From assembly GCA_963727755.1 (NCBI GenBank), contig CAVSHN010000015.1:248001-312000 (forward strand): a DNA stretch of 64,000 nucleotides. Direction: 5' to 3'. The notes under the pieces were generated by a model. That model saw only the letters and a program-made list of their open reading frames with translations, was not told the DNA's origin and searched no databases. Origin of the DNA: DASYAN01 sp963727755. Lineage in GTDB: Bacteria > Chloroflexota > Ktedonobacteria > Ktedonobacterales > Ktedonobacteraceae. The position numbers and the translations under genes were made by a program. Positions 17,984 through 28,324 of the stretch are shown here, piece by piece (within the stretch, counting starts at the first letter, position 1; the number at the start of each line of letters is the position of its first letter).

Positions 17984-18604
17984 CATAGATTGTCTTCTGA
18001 TGGTGCTTCAAGCTCCTCCAACACAAATCCTATGGACACATCAGAGCCGGGGCAGTCGCAGCATGAGGACCAGTCACTACCACATGTGCAAGATGGCCAA
18101 CTGTTGGCATCTGAGTCGATACAGTTGCGTGAGCTTCTGCCCCAATCAGAGCCACCGGTAGAACAGCATCAGCAGTTAGAACAGCAATCGCAGGAGCAAC
18201 AGGATCGATGGGGGCTTTGTCTACCTTTGGATCAGTTTTTTCAGCAGTGGCAGCAGAGGCTTCAGCAGGGTTGGCAAGAGTTTATGCTGCCTGCGAGTCA
18301 AAATTTTCAAAGACGGCTGAGGCAGCCGGTATGGGCTGTGGAGTATGCTCTGAGTGAGCTTCGGCTTCTGCAGGAGAGTGGGCTGAGGCCGTATCTTTGG
18401 CAGCGTCTGCATGGATTAATCCAAGGGCTGACGATAGAGGACACAGCGAACAGAACAGTATCATCTCAACATTTCGGAGAAAACTCGTCGGCAAGCCCTC
18501 GTCATGGCACTTTTGTTCCAGATTCGCCAATGGATCAGTCCCGGATTTTTGAGATGATACACAGAGTGAACAGAATAAATATGTATAATGGTCTTTGGCT
18601 GTAA
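17984..18604 (+). pseudogene. 3' part of the IS-split Ser/Gln-rich gene
   Basis: About 206 codons continuing the frame from 16217. Contains a Ser/Asp/Gln-rich region (SSDGASSSSNTN...QLEQQSQEQQD), then a helical domain with LDQFFQQWQQRLQQGW, WAVEYALSELRLLQESG and a conserved-looking end FVPDSPMDQSRIFEMIHRVN. That end is repeated in degenerate, inverted form at 20977-21060. No known fold. The stop lies 9 bases from the queA stop (convergent). Confidence 0.6.
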
Positions 18605-18612
18605 AGATTTTT

Positions 18613-19704
18613 TTATAACAACAGCATAGCATCGCCAAAGCTGAAAAAACGATATCGCTCATGAATTGCCTCTTGATAGGCTTGCTCCATTAATTCTTTG
18701 CCCATAAAAGCACTAACCAGCAAGAGTAGTGTTGAGCGAGGTAAGTGAAAATTGGTGATCATGGCATCAACGGCATGGAAATGGTAGCCAGGAGTGATAA
18801 AGAGACGTATATGTCCATGGTAAGGCTCTATATGCCCATCATGCATACTAGCAATGCCCTCTAACACACGTACAGAGGTCGTGCCGACGGCAACAACGCG
18901 TCCCCCAGCTTTGCGTGTTTCATTGATCAGTTCAGCAGTAGGCGCATCCAGTTCGATCTCTTCGCTATGCATTTTGTGCTCACTGACATTCTCACACTCG
19001 ACTGGGCGGAATGTATCGAGTCCCACATGGAGGGTAACAAAACCAACGCGGATACCTTGCTGTCGCAGTTGATCTAGCAATTGGGGTGTAAAGTGCAAAC
19101 CAGCTGTCGGGGCTGCTGCCGAACCTCTGATACGAGCATAAACGGTCTGATAGCGCTCAGGATCTGCCAGTGTTTCATGGATATAAGGAGGAAGTGGCAT
19201 GCGCCCAATTTCATCGATGAGCTGGCAAACTGTGAGCAGACTATAAGGATCGGCACCAGACCGAGCTGCGGTTTGTCCAGGAACGGTGAATTTGACAATA
19301 CGTCCACCAGCCTCTGTGCGTTGCAGGATTTCGGCTTGAAGTCTGATCCCTTGCATTTCGTTGCCAAACTCAACCAAAGCGCCTTCATGCAGGCGTCGGC
19401 CAGGGCGTACCAGAGTTTCCCAGCAATTTGGGCTAACATCAGGACGCTCAGTTAGCAATAGGACTTCGACCTCGCCGCCAGTTTTGGCACGCCGTCCAAG
19501 CAAGCGAGCTGGAAGAACCCTGCTCTGATTGGCGATGAGTAGATCACCAGGATGGAGGTAAGTGCCAAGATCACGAAAATGACGATGTTCCCATCTTTTG
19601 CTAGCGCGATTTACTACTAGCAAGCGTGAGGCATCGCGTGGTTCAATCGGGGTTTGAGCTATTAATTCAGTCGGTAAATCATAATCAAAATCACTAATCT
19701 TCAT
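18613..19704 (-). CDS. queA: S-adenosylmethionine:tRNA ribosyltransferase-isomerase
   Basis: 363 residues, full length. QueA transfers the ribosyl part of SAM to 7-aminomethyl-7-deazaguanine at tRNA position 34, making epoxyqueuosine. Family blocks are intact: FDYDLPTELIAQTPIEPRD, ARLLGRRAKTGGEVEVLLL, GSAAAPTAGLHFTPQLL, VTLHVGLDTFRPVE, VGTTSVRVLEG and ITNFHLPRSTLLLLVSAF. Starts 3 bases after the ruvB stop, so the two are translated together, a common arrangement in bacteria. Confidence 0.96.
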   Translation of the reverse strand: MKISDFDYDLPTELIAQTPIEPRDASRLLVVNRASKRWEHRHFRDLGTYLHPGDLLIANQSRVLPARLLGRRAKTGGEVEVLLLTERPDVSPNCWETLVRPGRRLHEGALVEFGNEMQGIRLQAEILQRTEAGGRIVKFTVPGQTAARSGADPYSLLTVCQLIDEIGRMPLPPYIHETLADPERYQTVYARIRGSAAAPTAGLHFTPQLLDQLRQQGIRVGFVTLHVGLDTFRPVECENVSEHKMHSEEIELDAPTAELINETRKAGGRVVAVGTTSVRVLEGIASMHDGHIEPYHGHIRLFITPGYHFHAVDAMITNFHLPRSTLLLLVSAFMGKELMEQAYQEAIHERYRFFSFGDAMLLL

Positions 19705-19707
19705 CTA

Positions 19708-20715
19708 TTAACTTTCCGCACTTCGAGGTCTTAAGCCGAGATGTTCGTAGGCCGCAGACATAGCGACGCGCCCACGTGGTGTTCGAGCGATAAAGCCTAA
19801 TTGCAAGAGATATGGCTCATAGACATCTTCGATCGTATCCGTATCCTCGCTGGTGCTAGCAGCCAGGGTATCCAATCCGACGGGACCGCCATTAAATTTT
19901 TGAATGATTGTGAGCAGCATATTGCGATCGGTCTGATCAAGTCCGATTTCATCAATCTCCATTGCATCGAGAGCTGCTCTAGCAACATCCTTCGTGATCA
20001 TACCATCGGCCCTGACCTGTGCATAGTCACGTACGCGCTTGAGCAGACGATTGACGATACGTGGTGTCCCACGGGCACGACTAGCAATCTCCTCGACTCC
20101 CTCGCTTTCGGTTGGTACTTTAAGTATGCGAGCTGAACGGTTCAAAATTTGCCTGAGTGCATCGATCTCATAATATTCCATGCGATAGATGGCTCCAAAG
20201 CGATCGCGTAAGGGTGCTGTCAGTGAACCAACACGTGTTGTTGCGCCAACAACGGTGAAGGGTGGTAGCGTCAGCCGTAGCGATTTCGCGCTGGGTCCTT
20301 TGCCGATCATCACATCCAGGGCAAAGTCCTCCATTGCAGAGTAAAGACGTTCCTCGACTGGACGTGGCAATCGGTGAATCTCATCTATAAAGAGTACCTC
20401 GCCTGGTAGCAGAGATGTAAGGATCGAAGCAAGATCCCCGGCATGTTCAACTGCGGGACCCGAAGTGGTGCGGAGATTGACACCCATTTCGGCAGCGATG
20501 ATATTACAGAGGGTTGTTTTGCCCAATCCCGGTGGACCATACAGTAAGACGTGATCAACAGCCTCATTGCGGCGGCGTGCCGCTTCCAACAATATACTCA
20601 GATTCTCTTTAATTTTCTCTTGTCCAATATATTCAGCCAGACGCCGAGGACGCAAACTGCTCTCCGTAGTTTGTTCCTCTTCGCTCACATGCGCCGAAAC
20701 CAGACGCTCCCTCAT
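19708..20715 (-). CDS. ruvB: Holliday junction branch migration ATPase RuvB
   Basis: 335 residues. AAA+ motor that drives branch migration with RuvA. Walker A GPPGLGKTTL, Walker B LFIDEIHRL, sensor I GATTRVGSLTAPLRDRFG, arginine finger region, and the C-terminal winged helix (GLDTLAASTSEDTDTIEDVY...GFIARTPRGR) are all present. CAGGAG precedes the start. ruvA and ruvC are not in the window. Confidence 0.97.
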   Translation of the reverse strand: MRERLVSAHVSEEEQTTESSLRPRRLAEYIGQEKIKENLSILLEAARRRNEAVDHVLLYGPPGLGKTTLCNIIAAEMGVNLRTTSGPAVEHAGDLASILTSLLPGEVLFIDEIHRLPRPVEERLYSAMEDFALDVMIGKGPSAKSLRLTLPPFTVVGATTRVGSLTAPLRDRFGAIYRMEYYEIDALRQILNRSARILKVPTESEGVEEIASRARGTPRIVNRLLKRVRDYAQVRADGMITKDVARAALDAMEIDEIGLDQTDRNMLLTIIQKFNGGPVGLDTLAASTSEDTDTIEDVYEPYLLQLGFIARTPRGRVAMSAAYEHLGLRPRSAES

Positions 20716-20976
20716 AGCCTACTCCTGTGTGAAACTGGTGTTCTATAACTCCGTGTGTGATTATTATATCATGGCTATGAGCCCAGGGTCTAGAAATGGG
20801 ATGAGTAAAGCCCTATAATCTGAGCTTGCGTGCTGCTGATTTTGCACTGACGGAAAAAGTGTCAGAGAACAATCCCCTCAAACCTTCTCACCTTTCACAT
20901 GACGTTCAACGGTGCGATAGAATTTGGTGAGCGAATAATCAAGAGTTGCCTCTTTTGATTGCAGAGCGTGCTTAGC

Positions 20977-21060
20977 TCGGTATCATCTCAAAAATCTGGG
21001 GCTCATCCATTGGAGAATCCAGGACAGAAGCGCGATGACAAGACGTCATCAACAATTTTA
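20977..21060 (-). pseudogene. Degenerate copy of the split gene's C-terminus
   Basis: On the minus strand this reads ASVLDSPMDEPQIFEMIPS-stop, matching FVPDSPMDQSRIFEMIHRVN at about 18511-18575. The two copies are inverted relative to each other and flank ruvB-queA. Upstream codons do not stay open, so this is a relic. 20716-20976 holds only promoter sequence for ruvB. Confidence 0.55.
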
Positions 21061-21108
21061 CCCCGCACTATTGAGAAGATGCCTTTCAACTCACATTATA
21101 TACTCCGC

Positions 21109-21312
21109 CTATCTCTTCAGCAATCTTTTCAAACAGCATTTTCCCTTCCTACTCGCCAACATCTGCCATATCTTTTTAGTTGCACGTCTAAATCTATCAC
21201 CCTCATCATCACTGCTACTACTAGACTCTTCATCCCCTGTCTCATACCTATCACCACCATCACCGTTCCCTCCACCATCACCACCGTTCCCTACACGGCA
21301 TGCGTCAAAGCA
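21109..21312 (-). pseudogene. Possible 3' remainder of the IS-cut toxin-like gene
   Basis: Minus-strand frame just outside the IS end encodes GNGGDGGGNGDGGDRYETGDEE then a Ser/Asp run, GDRFRRATKKIWQMLASRKG and a basic end. It could be the C-terminus of the gene interrupted at 23014, or a separate low-complexity ORF. No start codon outside the IS supports it alone. Confidence 0.35.
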
Positions 21313-23014
21313 ACTTGACAGTTTAGCTATGGAGTTATTTTTGAGAAAAAGGCATAAGAATAGAAGCCTTGCTAGATGAGGCGTAAAGCGCTGATAAAGT
21401 AGCAATATAGCCCAAATATGAGTTTAGGCGGCAATACTCTCAATCTCAGGTTCATGAGAGAGTTTCGAGCACAGTCGTAGCTCGGATGAATAGCCCAAAG
21501 CAGCCAGCCAATCAGTGGACTCCAAGCCACTGCGTATGAGAGGGCTGAGTCCTTTGTGCAAACCACGCGAAGCGAGCCGATGGTTGTGCCAAACAGCCAA
21601 GATAGCGAGCATATCAGCAGAGAGACTACGATGAACCGCAATGAAGGGTCGCAGGATACTATGCCAGTTCTCGACGGCACTGCTGGATCGTACAGCCTGA
21701 TCCCAAGCGGCAAGTAGCTTGGCCGCCACAGGTTGCCAATCGGGGGCAAAATCAGCAACCAGTTGCTCGGTCTTTGGTCCTAGGATCTCCCGCTGTAGCC
21801 AGGCCCAGCCGATGAGATGGCAAGCCTGCGGCCCAAGCAGCGTGATGGCCTCAAGCTCGACTGCATCTAAAGCCGGGCCAAAGGCTAAAAGACCAGGAAG
21901 CGCTAAGTGCACATGACGGACCAGCTTCTTCACATGCGTGTTAAGGGGTGATGGAGTTACTTCATATAATTCAGTGAACAATTCTAAAAGCGTATAAATC
22001 TCTTCAGATCGTTCTTGACTTGTAAGAATACCATGATCTGTCAGCACGACAATCTCTAGCAACCGCTGGAGTTCACTACAGAGATAGCGCAAGCCTGTCG
22101 TTATATACTCCATATGCTGCACGTGGTAGGCATGCGCTTGCACGTCTGTTTGAGGATTACGACCCAGAGGTTTTTTACCTGCTTCCACACGCTTAGCATT
22201 GCGTTCTACCGCTGGAGTTCGTTGTTGTAATGCTTTCAATACCCTATCAGCTCTTTCTTGGACTTTTTGACCCTCATGTAGAACATGCCAAACATCCCGT
22301 TGATGAATGACCTTCGGGGTGATCTCGCGCACCGCATGCCCTATCGCTTTACCTCCATCGGAAACGACCACACGAAACTGCAGCCCGTTATCTTCCATCT
22401 GCAACAACATGAGTTTCCAGCTCTCACCATCCACTGCCACTGGAGGACTGCTGGCATAGACGAAGAACGTCTGCGCGTCCACTATATTCAAATATGCTTT
22501 TGCCCTTTGACAACTATATTGTTCGTCCATGGCAATATTTCTCATTCCTTGCGGTATGTGCCGATCTAACCAGTCTTGAGCACGTTTACCAGCTTCATGA
22601 ATGATTGATGATATTTTCCCTGTGCTCACATGCACTCCCAGAAGCTCCCTTATACAATTCTGTATCCCCTCACGACTCGTATGGCCCTCTGTTAATAATA
22701 TCAAGACTGCTCTTTCTACCAGCATCTTATCTTCTATGAATTCATATTTTGGTCTAAATGCCTTTTCCATCGCTTCGCGCCCTCTTGATTTCAATGTGTA
22801 GAGCGTCTGGCGCGATATCTTACTCTCTCTACTCAATTGACTTACAAAACCGTATTTTCTATGATATGCTATCATGCAGCTTGCTAGATCCACTTGTTGC
22901 GCTACTGGTGTACAATTATTGCTAGGCATTGCTTCCTCCTTGCAAGGTTTTTTCATTTCTTTTACTTTACCTCGTCAAGGGGAAGCTTTGCCACTTTTCA
23001 CTCAACTGTCAAGT
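21313..23014 (-). mobile_element. Insertion sequence with ACTTGACAGTT ends
   Basis: The inverted repeat ACTTGACAGTT (21313-21323) / AACTGTCAAGT (23004-23014) bounds one transposase gene. No exact target duplication could be found; the flanks contain related GTCAA-rich sequence, so the boundaries may be a few bases off. Inserted into a toxin-like gene. Confidence 0.65.
21424..22956 (-). CDS. DDE transposase, 510 residues
   Basis: N-terminal helix-turn-helix (YGFVSQLSRESKISRQTLYTLK) and an RNase-H-like core with Asp in NIAMDEQYS, Asp in VVVSDGGKAIGHAV and Glu in SSAVENWHSILRPF; the last is followed by HRSLSADMLAILAVWHNHR. Appears intact, with ATG near GCAAGGAGGAAGC. The IS family name is uncertain; similar proteins are frequent in Ktedonobacteria. 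Confidence 0.82.
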   Translation of the reverse strand: MKKPCKEEAMPSNNCTPVAQQVDLASCMIAYHRKYGFVSQLSRESKISRQTLYTLKSRGREAMEKAFRPKYEFIEDKMLVERAVLILLTEGHTSREGIQNCIRELLGVHVSTGKISSIIHEAGKRAQDWLDRHIPQGMRNIAMDEQYSCQRAKAYLNIVDAQTFFVYASSPPVAVDGESWKLMLLQMEDNGLQFRVVVSDGGKAIGHAVREITPKVIHQRDVWHVLHEGQKVQERADRVLKALQQRTPAVERNAKRVEAGKKPLGRNPQTDVQAHAYHVQHMEYITTGLRYLCSELQRLLEIVVLTDHGILTSQERSEEIYTLLELFTELYEVTPSPLNTHVKKLVRHVHLALPGLLAFGPALDAVELEAITLLGPQACHLIGWAWLQREILGPKTEQLVADFAPDWQPVAAKLLAAWDQAVRSSSAVENWHSILRPFIAVHRSLSADMLAILAVWHNHRLASRGLHKGLSPLIRSGLESTDWLAALGYSSELRLCSKLSHEPEIESIAA

Positions 23015-23024
23015 CAAGCCACGC

Positions 23025-23970
23025 TCAACTTGACGCACGCCCAATGCCAAATGCTTCAAAAGCTCGTTGGCCTATCTCCAGACTCCGCTCATCGGATTGA
23101 TAGTGCTCGCTCTTGGTATTGATCTCAATGCAAGTACGCTCATTGCCATCTACAGCGATCAGGGCCTCACCAGCTGCAACAACTCCATCACCATTTGTCA
23201 ACACGGTATGAGCTACAATACTCGGAGCTACGAGTAATTCGCCATTTTCAGTTACGACCCATTTAATAGCGCCTTCATTGGCCACTTGCCCAAAGCCTGG
23301 ATAATCTACATGCAGCGGTTTAATACCCAATTCCTCCGCTGTATCCAGCTCTGCTGACAGATCTTCTGCACGGGTGTTTTCGAAGACATGCCATGTTCCA
23401 GCTTCGATCCAACTTTTTAACTCTACTTCCTTGATTTGTCTCTCTTCGCTGAGCTGCTCCCTTTCGAGGTAGGAAGGGCCGCTGGTACTGGCTGGCTGCT
23501 CTGACCAATCTCGTGGGTTTGATCCCCATCCCTATAAGGTTGCGGTCACGAGCTGGTGAGAGAGTTGCTCCTCTTGTTTCTTCTACTGAGCTGCGGTCTC
23601 TGTCTGCCTCCTGAGGCCGTAAGGGCGACCAATGTCTGGATGAGGTCCGTGAGAGTGGTGGGGTCTCTCTGTCTGCATGCCAATCTAAGAACGGTGGTGG
23701 GGTCTCGCTGCGGTCTCTGTCTGCATACCGATCTAAGAATGGTGGAGGCGTCTGACTGCGGCCTCTGTTTGCATACCGATCTAAGAACGGTGGTGGAGAC
23801 TCGCTGCGACGTCTGGGTGAGGTTGGAGGAGTGGGTGATGGAGACCGCCTGCGGTATCTGTCTTGCAGATCATCGGTGGATGACGAGGGTAAATCGCGGT
23901 TCTCGAACAATTGACGCAAGAATGTCTCACCGTTGAAGTGTCCCTTTTTTCCCCTTGAAAGAGTTCTCAT
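23025..23970 (-). pseudogene. Toxin-like repeat protein, frameshifted and IS-truncated
   Basis: The first frame (23970 down to about 23380) encodes a disordered Arg/Ser/Pro-rich N-terminus with three to four copies of a 16-residue unit (R-S-x-T-PPPFLDRYADRD). After a frame change near 23380 the second frame gives a folded domain: ELGIKPLHVDYPGFGQVANE, ENGELLVAPSIVAHTVLTNG, AGEALIAVDGNERTCIEIN, SLEIGQRAFEAFGI. The last part matches the C-terminal domain of the protein at 56535 and resembles domains seen at the C-termini of polymorphic toxin proteins. The IS at 23014 removes its end. Confidence 0.6.
23936..23960 (+). promoter_or_regulatory. Shared C/T-rich upstream element, copy l
   Basis: GAAGTGTCCCTTTTTTCCCC then TTGAAAGAG. 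Plus orientation, about 215 bases before the GH127 start. It overlaps the first codons of the opposite-strand toxin-like gene. Confidence 0.5.
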
Positions 23971-24173
23971 TGATCAGGTATTCTCTTTCTCAGGAGTGCT
24001 GCCAATTGGAAAGGTACAAAGATAGAGGCTGACATTCGTAGGTTGTACAAGTGTTTTCACGAGACCTTATTTATTTACTTTCAATGGGATGACCTGCCGT
24101 ACATTCTAGATGCTTAGATAGTCGCAGTTCCAAAGAATATAGAGAACACAAAAGAATACAAAGGAGCTGTAAG

Positions 24174-26064
24174 ATGGATATTGACCACTTGAAGAGAAGA
24201 GTGGATAATGACATTTTTAGTCGACGCGACATACTTCAAATGGCAGGCGTGACTGCCGCCAGTATTGCGGCCCTTGAGTTGCCGTTCACAGTCTGGGCTC
24301 GCACAAAACGGGCTTCTGCAACTTTACCTGAACATGGAGTCTCAGTTCACCCTTTCCCGTTGTCCCAGGTATCTTTGTTGGCAGGTCCTTTTAAAGATAA
24401 CATGAAGCGGACGCTCAACTATCTCTCTTTCGTTGATCCTGATCGTTTGCTCTACACCTTCCGTGCCAATGTTGGTCTGCCTACCAATGGAGCGGTTAAG
24501 TGTGGAGGTTGGGAAGATCGGGTTGTGAGTTGCGTGGGCACAGCATGGGACATCTGCTATCTGCCCTAGCGCAGGCGTATGCCAATACTAGAGACGCGAC
24601 ATATAAGAAGAAAGGGGACTACTTGGTTGGAGAGCTGGCAAAATGTCAGGCGGCCTCTCCTCAAGCAGGTTTTCATGAGGGATATCTCTCAGCCTATCCA
24701 GAAAACTTCTTGGATCGGTTAGAGAGTGGACAGCCCGTTTGGGCTCCATATTATACTTTGCATAAGATCCTGGCCGGACTGCTGGACATGTATTCCCTTG
24801 CTGGCAATAAGCAGGCTTTGAGTGTTGCCAGGGGTATGGGTAGCTGGGCGACTTGGCGCACAGGGCGATTGAGTGTCGATCAGATGCAAGGCTGCTTGCA
24901 GACCGAGTTTGGTGGGATGAACGAAGCTCTGGTCAGCTTGGCCGAAGTGACTGGCAATAGGACCTATCTGAGCACAGCGCAGCGTTTCGATCACAAGGCG
25001 GTCTACGATCCTCTGTCACAAAACATGGACCAACTTGCTGGTCTGCACGGCAACACGCAACTGGCCAAACTGATGGGTTGCATTCGTGAATACGAACTCA
25101 CCGGGACCCAGCGTTATGCGAATATCGTTACGAATTTCTGGGATATGGTCATTCATCATCACAGTTATGCTATTGGTGGTAACACTAATTACGAGCATTT
25201 CGGTCCTCCTGACCAGATTGCGAGTCAGTTTAGCAATACTACCTGCAGAGTGCTGCAACACTTATAACCTGCTCAAAATCACTCGTCAGCTCTTCTTCCA
25301 CAATCCCAAGCGAGCCGATTACATCGATTGGTACGAGAGTGCGCTCTGGAATCAGATCCAGGGTCAGCAAGATCCTAGTTCCGATCATGGATTCGTTGCT
25401 TATTATATTCCCATGACAGGAATAAGGACGTACAGTAATGATTACGACAATTTTTCGTGTGATCATGGAACAGGTATGGAAAGCAACACTAAGTATGCTG
25501 ATAGCATCTACTTCTACTCCGGCAGTTCGACACTCTACGTCAACCTCTTCATCGCCTCTCAGTTGCGCTGGGTGCAGAGGGGTATGACGATTACCCAGCA
25601 CACGATATTTCCGGAGACCAATACATCCCGTCTTACCGTCACGGGCTCTGGTTACATGACCATGAAAATTCGTGTTCCATCCTGGACGCACAATCGGATG
25701 CAGATTCGTGTCAATGGGAAGCTACAACATGTAGCTGTTACGCCCAATACTTATGCCACCATCAGTCGGAAATGGGCTAGTGGCGATGTTGTAGATCTGA
25801 CGTTGCCGATGAAATTGCACTTGGAGCCCACGCCAGATGATCCCAATGTCCAGTCCGTCAAACATGGTCCTATTGTGTTGAGCGGAGCTTACGAAATCGA
25901 CTGCGGTTACAACAATGCCCCACTTAGTTCCCTCTTCGATCCGGCCTGATTCTCGTGCTCCATTGCAATATCATGCGACGGCTGATAATACAACTGTAAC
26001 GCTCATTCCCTTCTATAAAAATCATCAAAACTATGCTGTCTACTGGAATACTAGTCCAGCTTAA
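24174..26064 (+). pseudogene. GH127 beta-L-arabinofuranosidase-like, frameshifted
   Basis: A Tat signal peptide (FSRRDILQMAGVTAASIAAL) shows export. Across three frames the GH127 (DUF1680) pattern is complete: PFKDNMKRTLNYLSFVDPDR, CELRGHSMGHLLSALAQ, YYTLHKILAGLLDMY, CNTYNLLKITRQLFF, FSCDHGTGMES, and a C-terminal beta domain ending YAVYW. These enzymes cleave arabinofuranosides using a zinc-bound Cys; Cys residues of the two motifs are present. Frame changes: near 24524 (a T missing), 25244 (an extra T in CTGCAG) and about 25940-26000. AAAGGAGCTGTAAG supports the start. Secreted plant or exopolysaccharide degradation, if functional. Confidence 0.82.
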
Positions 26065-26223
26065 AAAAACTGATTACTCACTTGATGAAGATATCGCCAT
26101 TTTATACTTCCTTTATTTTTGAATACTAGCGGTCCTGTTCTCTCTACTATAGCCTATACAGAAAAAAACAGCTGTAAAATAAGACCGTGAGTTTGCAAGT
26201 CTCATTTCACCGCTATAATTAGC

Positions 26224-26254
26224 CTCATGACGAGGAGACTAGCCTCGTCATGAG
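26224..26254 (+). terminator. Strong hairpin before hutH
   Basis: 12-bp perfect stem CTCATGACGAGG/CCTCGTCATGAG with a 7-base loop, then TCTTTC. It may end transcription of the GH127 gene. 26065-26223 contains nothing else. Confidence 0.65.
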
Positions 26255-26295
26255 TCTTTCTACACCGTTTCACGTGAAACATTGTAGAAAGACTC
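26252..26295. promoter_or_regulatory. parS-like site within a 44-bp palindrome
   Basis: CGTTTCACGTGAAACA (26266-26281) differs by one base from the consensus ParB site. It is enclosed by perfect 13-base arms GAGTCTTTCTACA and TGTAGAAAGACTC. First of three such sites within 4.1 kb. Confidence 0.75.
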
Positions 26296-26332
26296 GCATC
26301 AAGGCAACGAAGCCCTGAAAGGACAAACTTCT

Positions 26333-27923
26333 ATGATGAGCCATATGTCTACCCAGCGATCTACTCATCACATTACAATCAATGGACAGGCCCTCACGCG
26401 AGCCGAAGTTATCGCAGTGGCCCGCTACTCCGCTCCCGTCTCGTTGGGCAATCAGGCAATTGAACAAATTCAGCTTGCTCGTACACTGATAGAGACAATC
26501 GTAGCAGAGGGACAGATCATCTACGGCGTTACGACTGGGTTTGGACATCTGAGCACTGTGCATATTTCCCAAAATCATCTTGTAGATCTGCAGCACAATC
26601 TGCTCCGTAGCCATGCAGCAGGCGTGGGCGAACCGCTGAGTCAAGAGATTGTGCGTGCTATGATAGTATTGCTCGCGGCAAGTCTGGCACGTGGCAACTC
26701 AGGTGTACGTGTAGAAGTTGTTCAGCTATTGATTGCACTACTAAATCAGCATATCACTCCAGTCATTCCTTCGCGTGGATCTCTTGGGGCTAGTGGTGAT
26801 CTTGTGCCGCTAGCGCATCTGGGACTGGTATTGATAGGTGAAGGTAAAGCGATCTATCGGGGTCAGCTCTATAACGGGGATGAGGCTCTGCGGCTAGCCG
26901 GGCTGACACCATTGCGCTTGCAGGCCAAAGAAGGACTGGCCCTAGTCAATGGAACACATCTCATGGAAGCAATCGCGCTCCTAGCTGTGACGGACGCTGA
27001 AACTCTCCTGAATACTGCCGAGGTAGCTTGTGCCATGAGCATTGAAGGACTATTAGGGAGCCATGTACCGCTGGATGCACGCATTCACCGCAGCCGTGGA
27101 CAAATTGGACAACAGATCAGTGCAGCTCATCTGCGCAAGCTTGTGAGCAATAGCGAGATCAATAGGAGTCATCAGCCCTGCCCACGTGTGCAAGATCCCT
27201 ACACCATGCGTTGTGCTCCCCAAGTCTTTGGCGCAGTCCATGATGCTCTAAAGTACTGTAAAGAGATCTTTGAGCGCGAACTAGGAGCCGTAACCGACAA
27301 CCCTCTCGTTTTTTCAAGTGATGGAGATATCCTGAGCGGAGGTAACTTTCATGGGCAACCATTGGCGCTAGCGCTCAATGTACTTGCCATCGCCCTTACC
27401 CAACTAGCAAGTTTCGCAGAACGGCGTATCTATAGCTTGATGGGACCTCACGCGTGGGACCCCCAGGAAGCGCCATTGTTCCTGACTCCTGACCCTGGAC
27501 TCAATTCAGGCTTCATGATTACGCAGTATGTGGCAGCAGCTTCTGGTCAACGAATGCAAAGTTCTGGCACACCCGGCTAGCGTCGACTCGATTCCCTCGT
27601 CAGCTGGCATGGAAGATTTTGTGAGTATGGGGGCAACCTGTGCTCATAAAGCCCAACGCATCCTGGAAATGGCACAGCAGGTTGTTGCCATCGAGCTGTT
27701 ATGTGCCGCCCAGATGCTAGAATTTCGCAAGCCGCTACAACCCGGTAGCGGAGTCCAGTTGGCCTATGAACTCGTGCGTGCTCGCGTACCTATGCTTGAT
27801 CAAGATCGTGTCCTAGCAGGAGACATTGCACTTCTGGCTAAAGCAATAAAGGAGGGGATGTTCTCAACTATTGCTGGGGACAATGTTTCACGTGAAACAT
27901 CCTCTTTGAAGCATGTACGTTAG
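26333..27923 (+). pseudogene. hutH: Histidine ammonia-lyase, single-base frameshift
   Basis: Catalyses removal of ammonia from histidine to give urocanate, the first step of histidine use. About 530 residues across the break. The MIO prosthetic group motif is present (RGSLGASGDLVPLAHLG), as are YGVTTGFGHLS, the central LARGNSGVR and PHAWDPQEA. At about 27541 an extra T (GCTTCTGG) shifts frame; removing it restores QYVAAALVNECKVLAHPASV. AAAGGA supports the start. No other hut genes are adjacent. The 3' end contains a perfect parS site. Confidence 0.9.
27884..27899. promoter_or_regulatory. parS-like site inside hutH
   Basis: TGTTTCACGTGAAACA, identical to the classical ParB-binding consensus, within the last codons of hutH (NVSRET). 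Confidence 0.85.
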
Positions 27924-28324
27924 CACTCTTCGCTTTGTCTGTATGAATTTGTCCCCCCTTCTCCCTATGAGAAAACGCTTTCACTCAGGTACACTTTAGA
28001 GAGAAAACTGGGAAAAGATCCAATTTGAGCTATCATAATGAATGCGCTCAGTAATATGTAGAAGGGTTCAATCTTCTACAACTGAGGAGGACTTTTCTAT
28101 TTAGCAATGCTGAGGGCATTTCGTAACCCAGATACCAGAGCCACTCTGAGCTGAAGTTGCTCCCTTTGCACGCCAAAGTTGTCCCTATTTTCTCCTGGAA
28201 AATCTCTCTTGCATTGAGTATCCTGAGTCGAGAAGATAGCTCAGGTAGCAGCGCTTTTTGAGAGTTTTGAAACGACCTCAATTTGTTCAAACATCCTAGA
28301 AAAATAAGGCAGGTTGCTATACCC
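27924..28324. other. Gene-free stretch with the shared upstream element
   Basis: Holds element copy b (28177-28200) and a looser TTTGTCCCCCCTTCTCCCTA at 27948-27967. No ORF or RNA gene was recognised. Confidence 0.45.
28177..28200 (+). promoter_or_regulatory. Shared C/T-rich upstream element, copy b
   Basis: AGTTGTCCCTATTTTCTCCT then GGAA, preceded by CGCCAA. 125 bases before the SUKH-domain gene. Confidence 0.55.

Noticed and set aside
20959..21379. Plus-strand ORFs of 114-119 codons
   Set aside because: The minus strand here encodes relics related to known genes; the plus frames are Ser/Pro/Thr shadows with no ribosome site.
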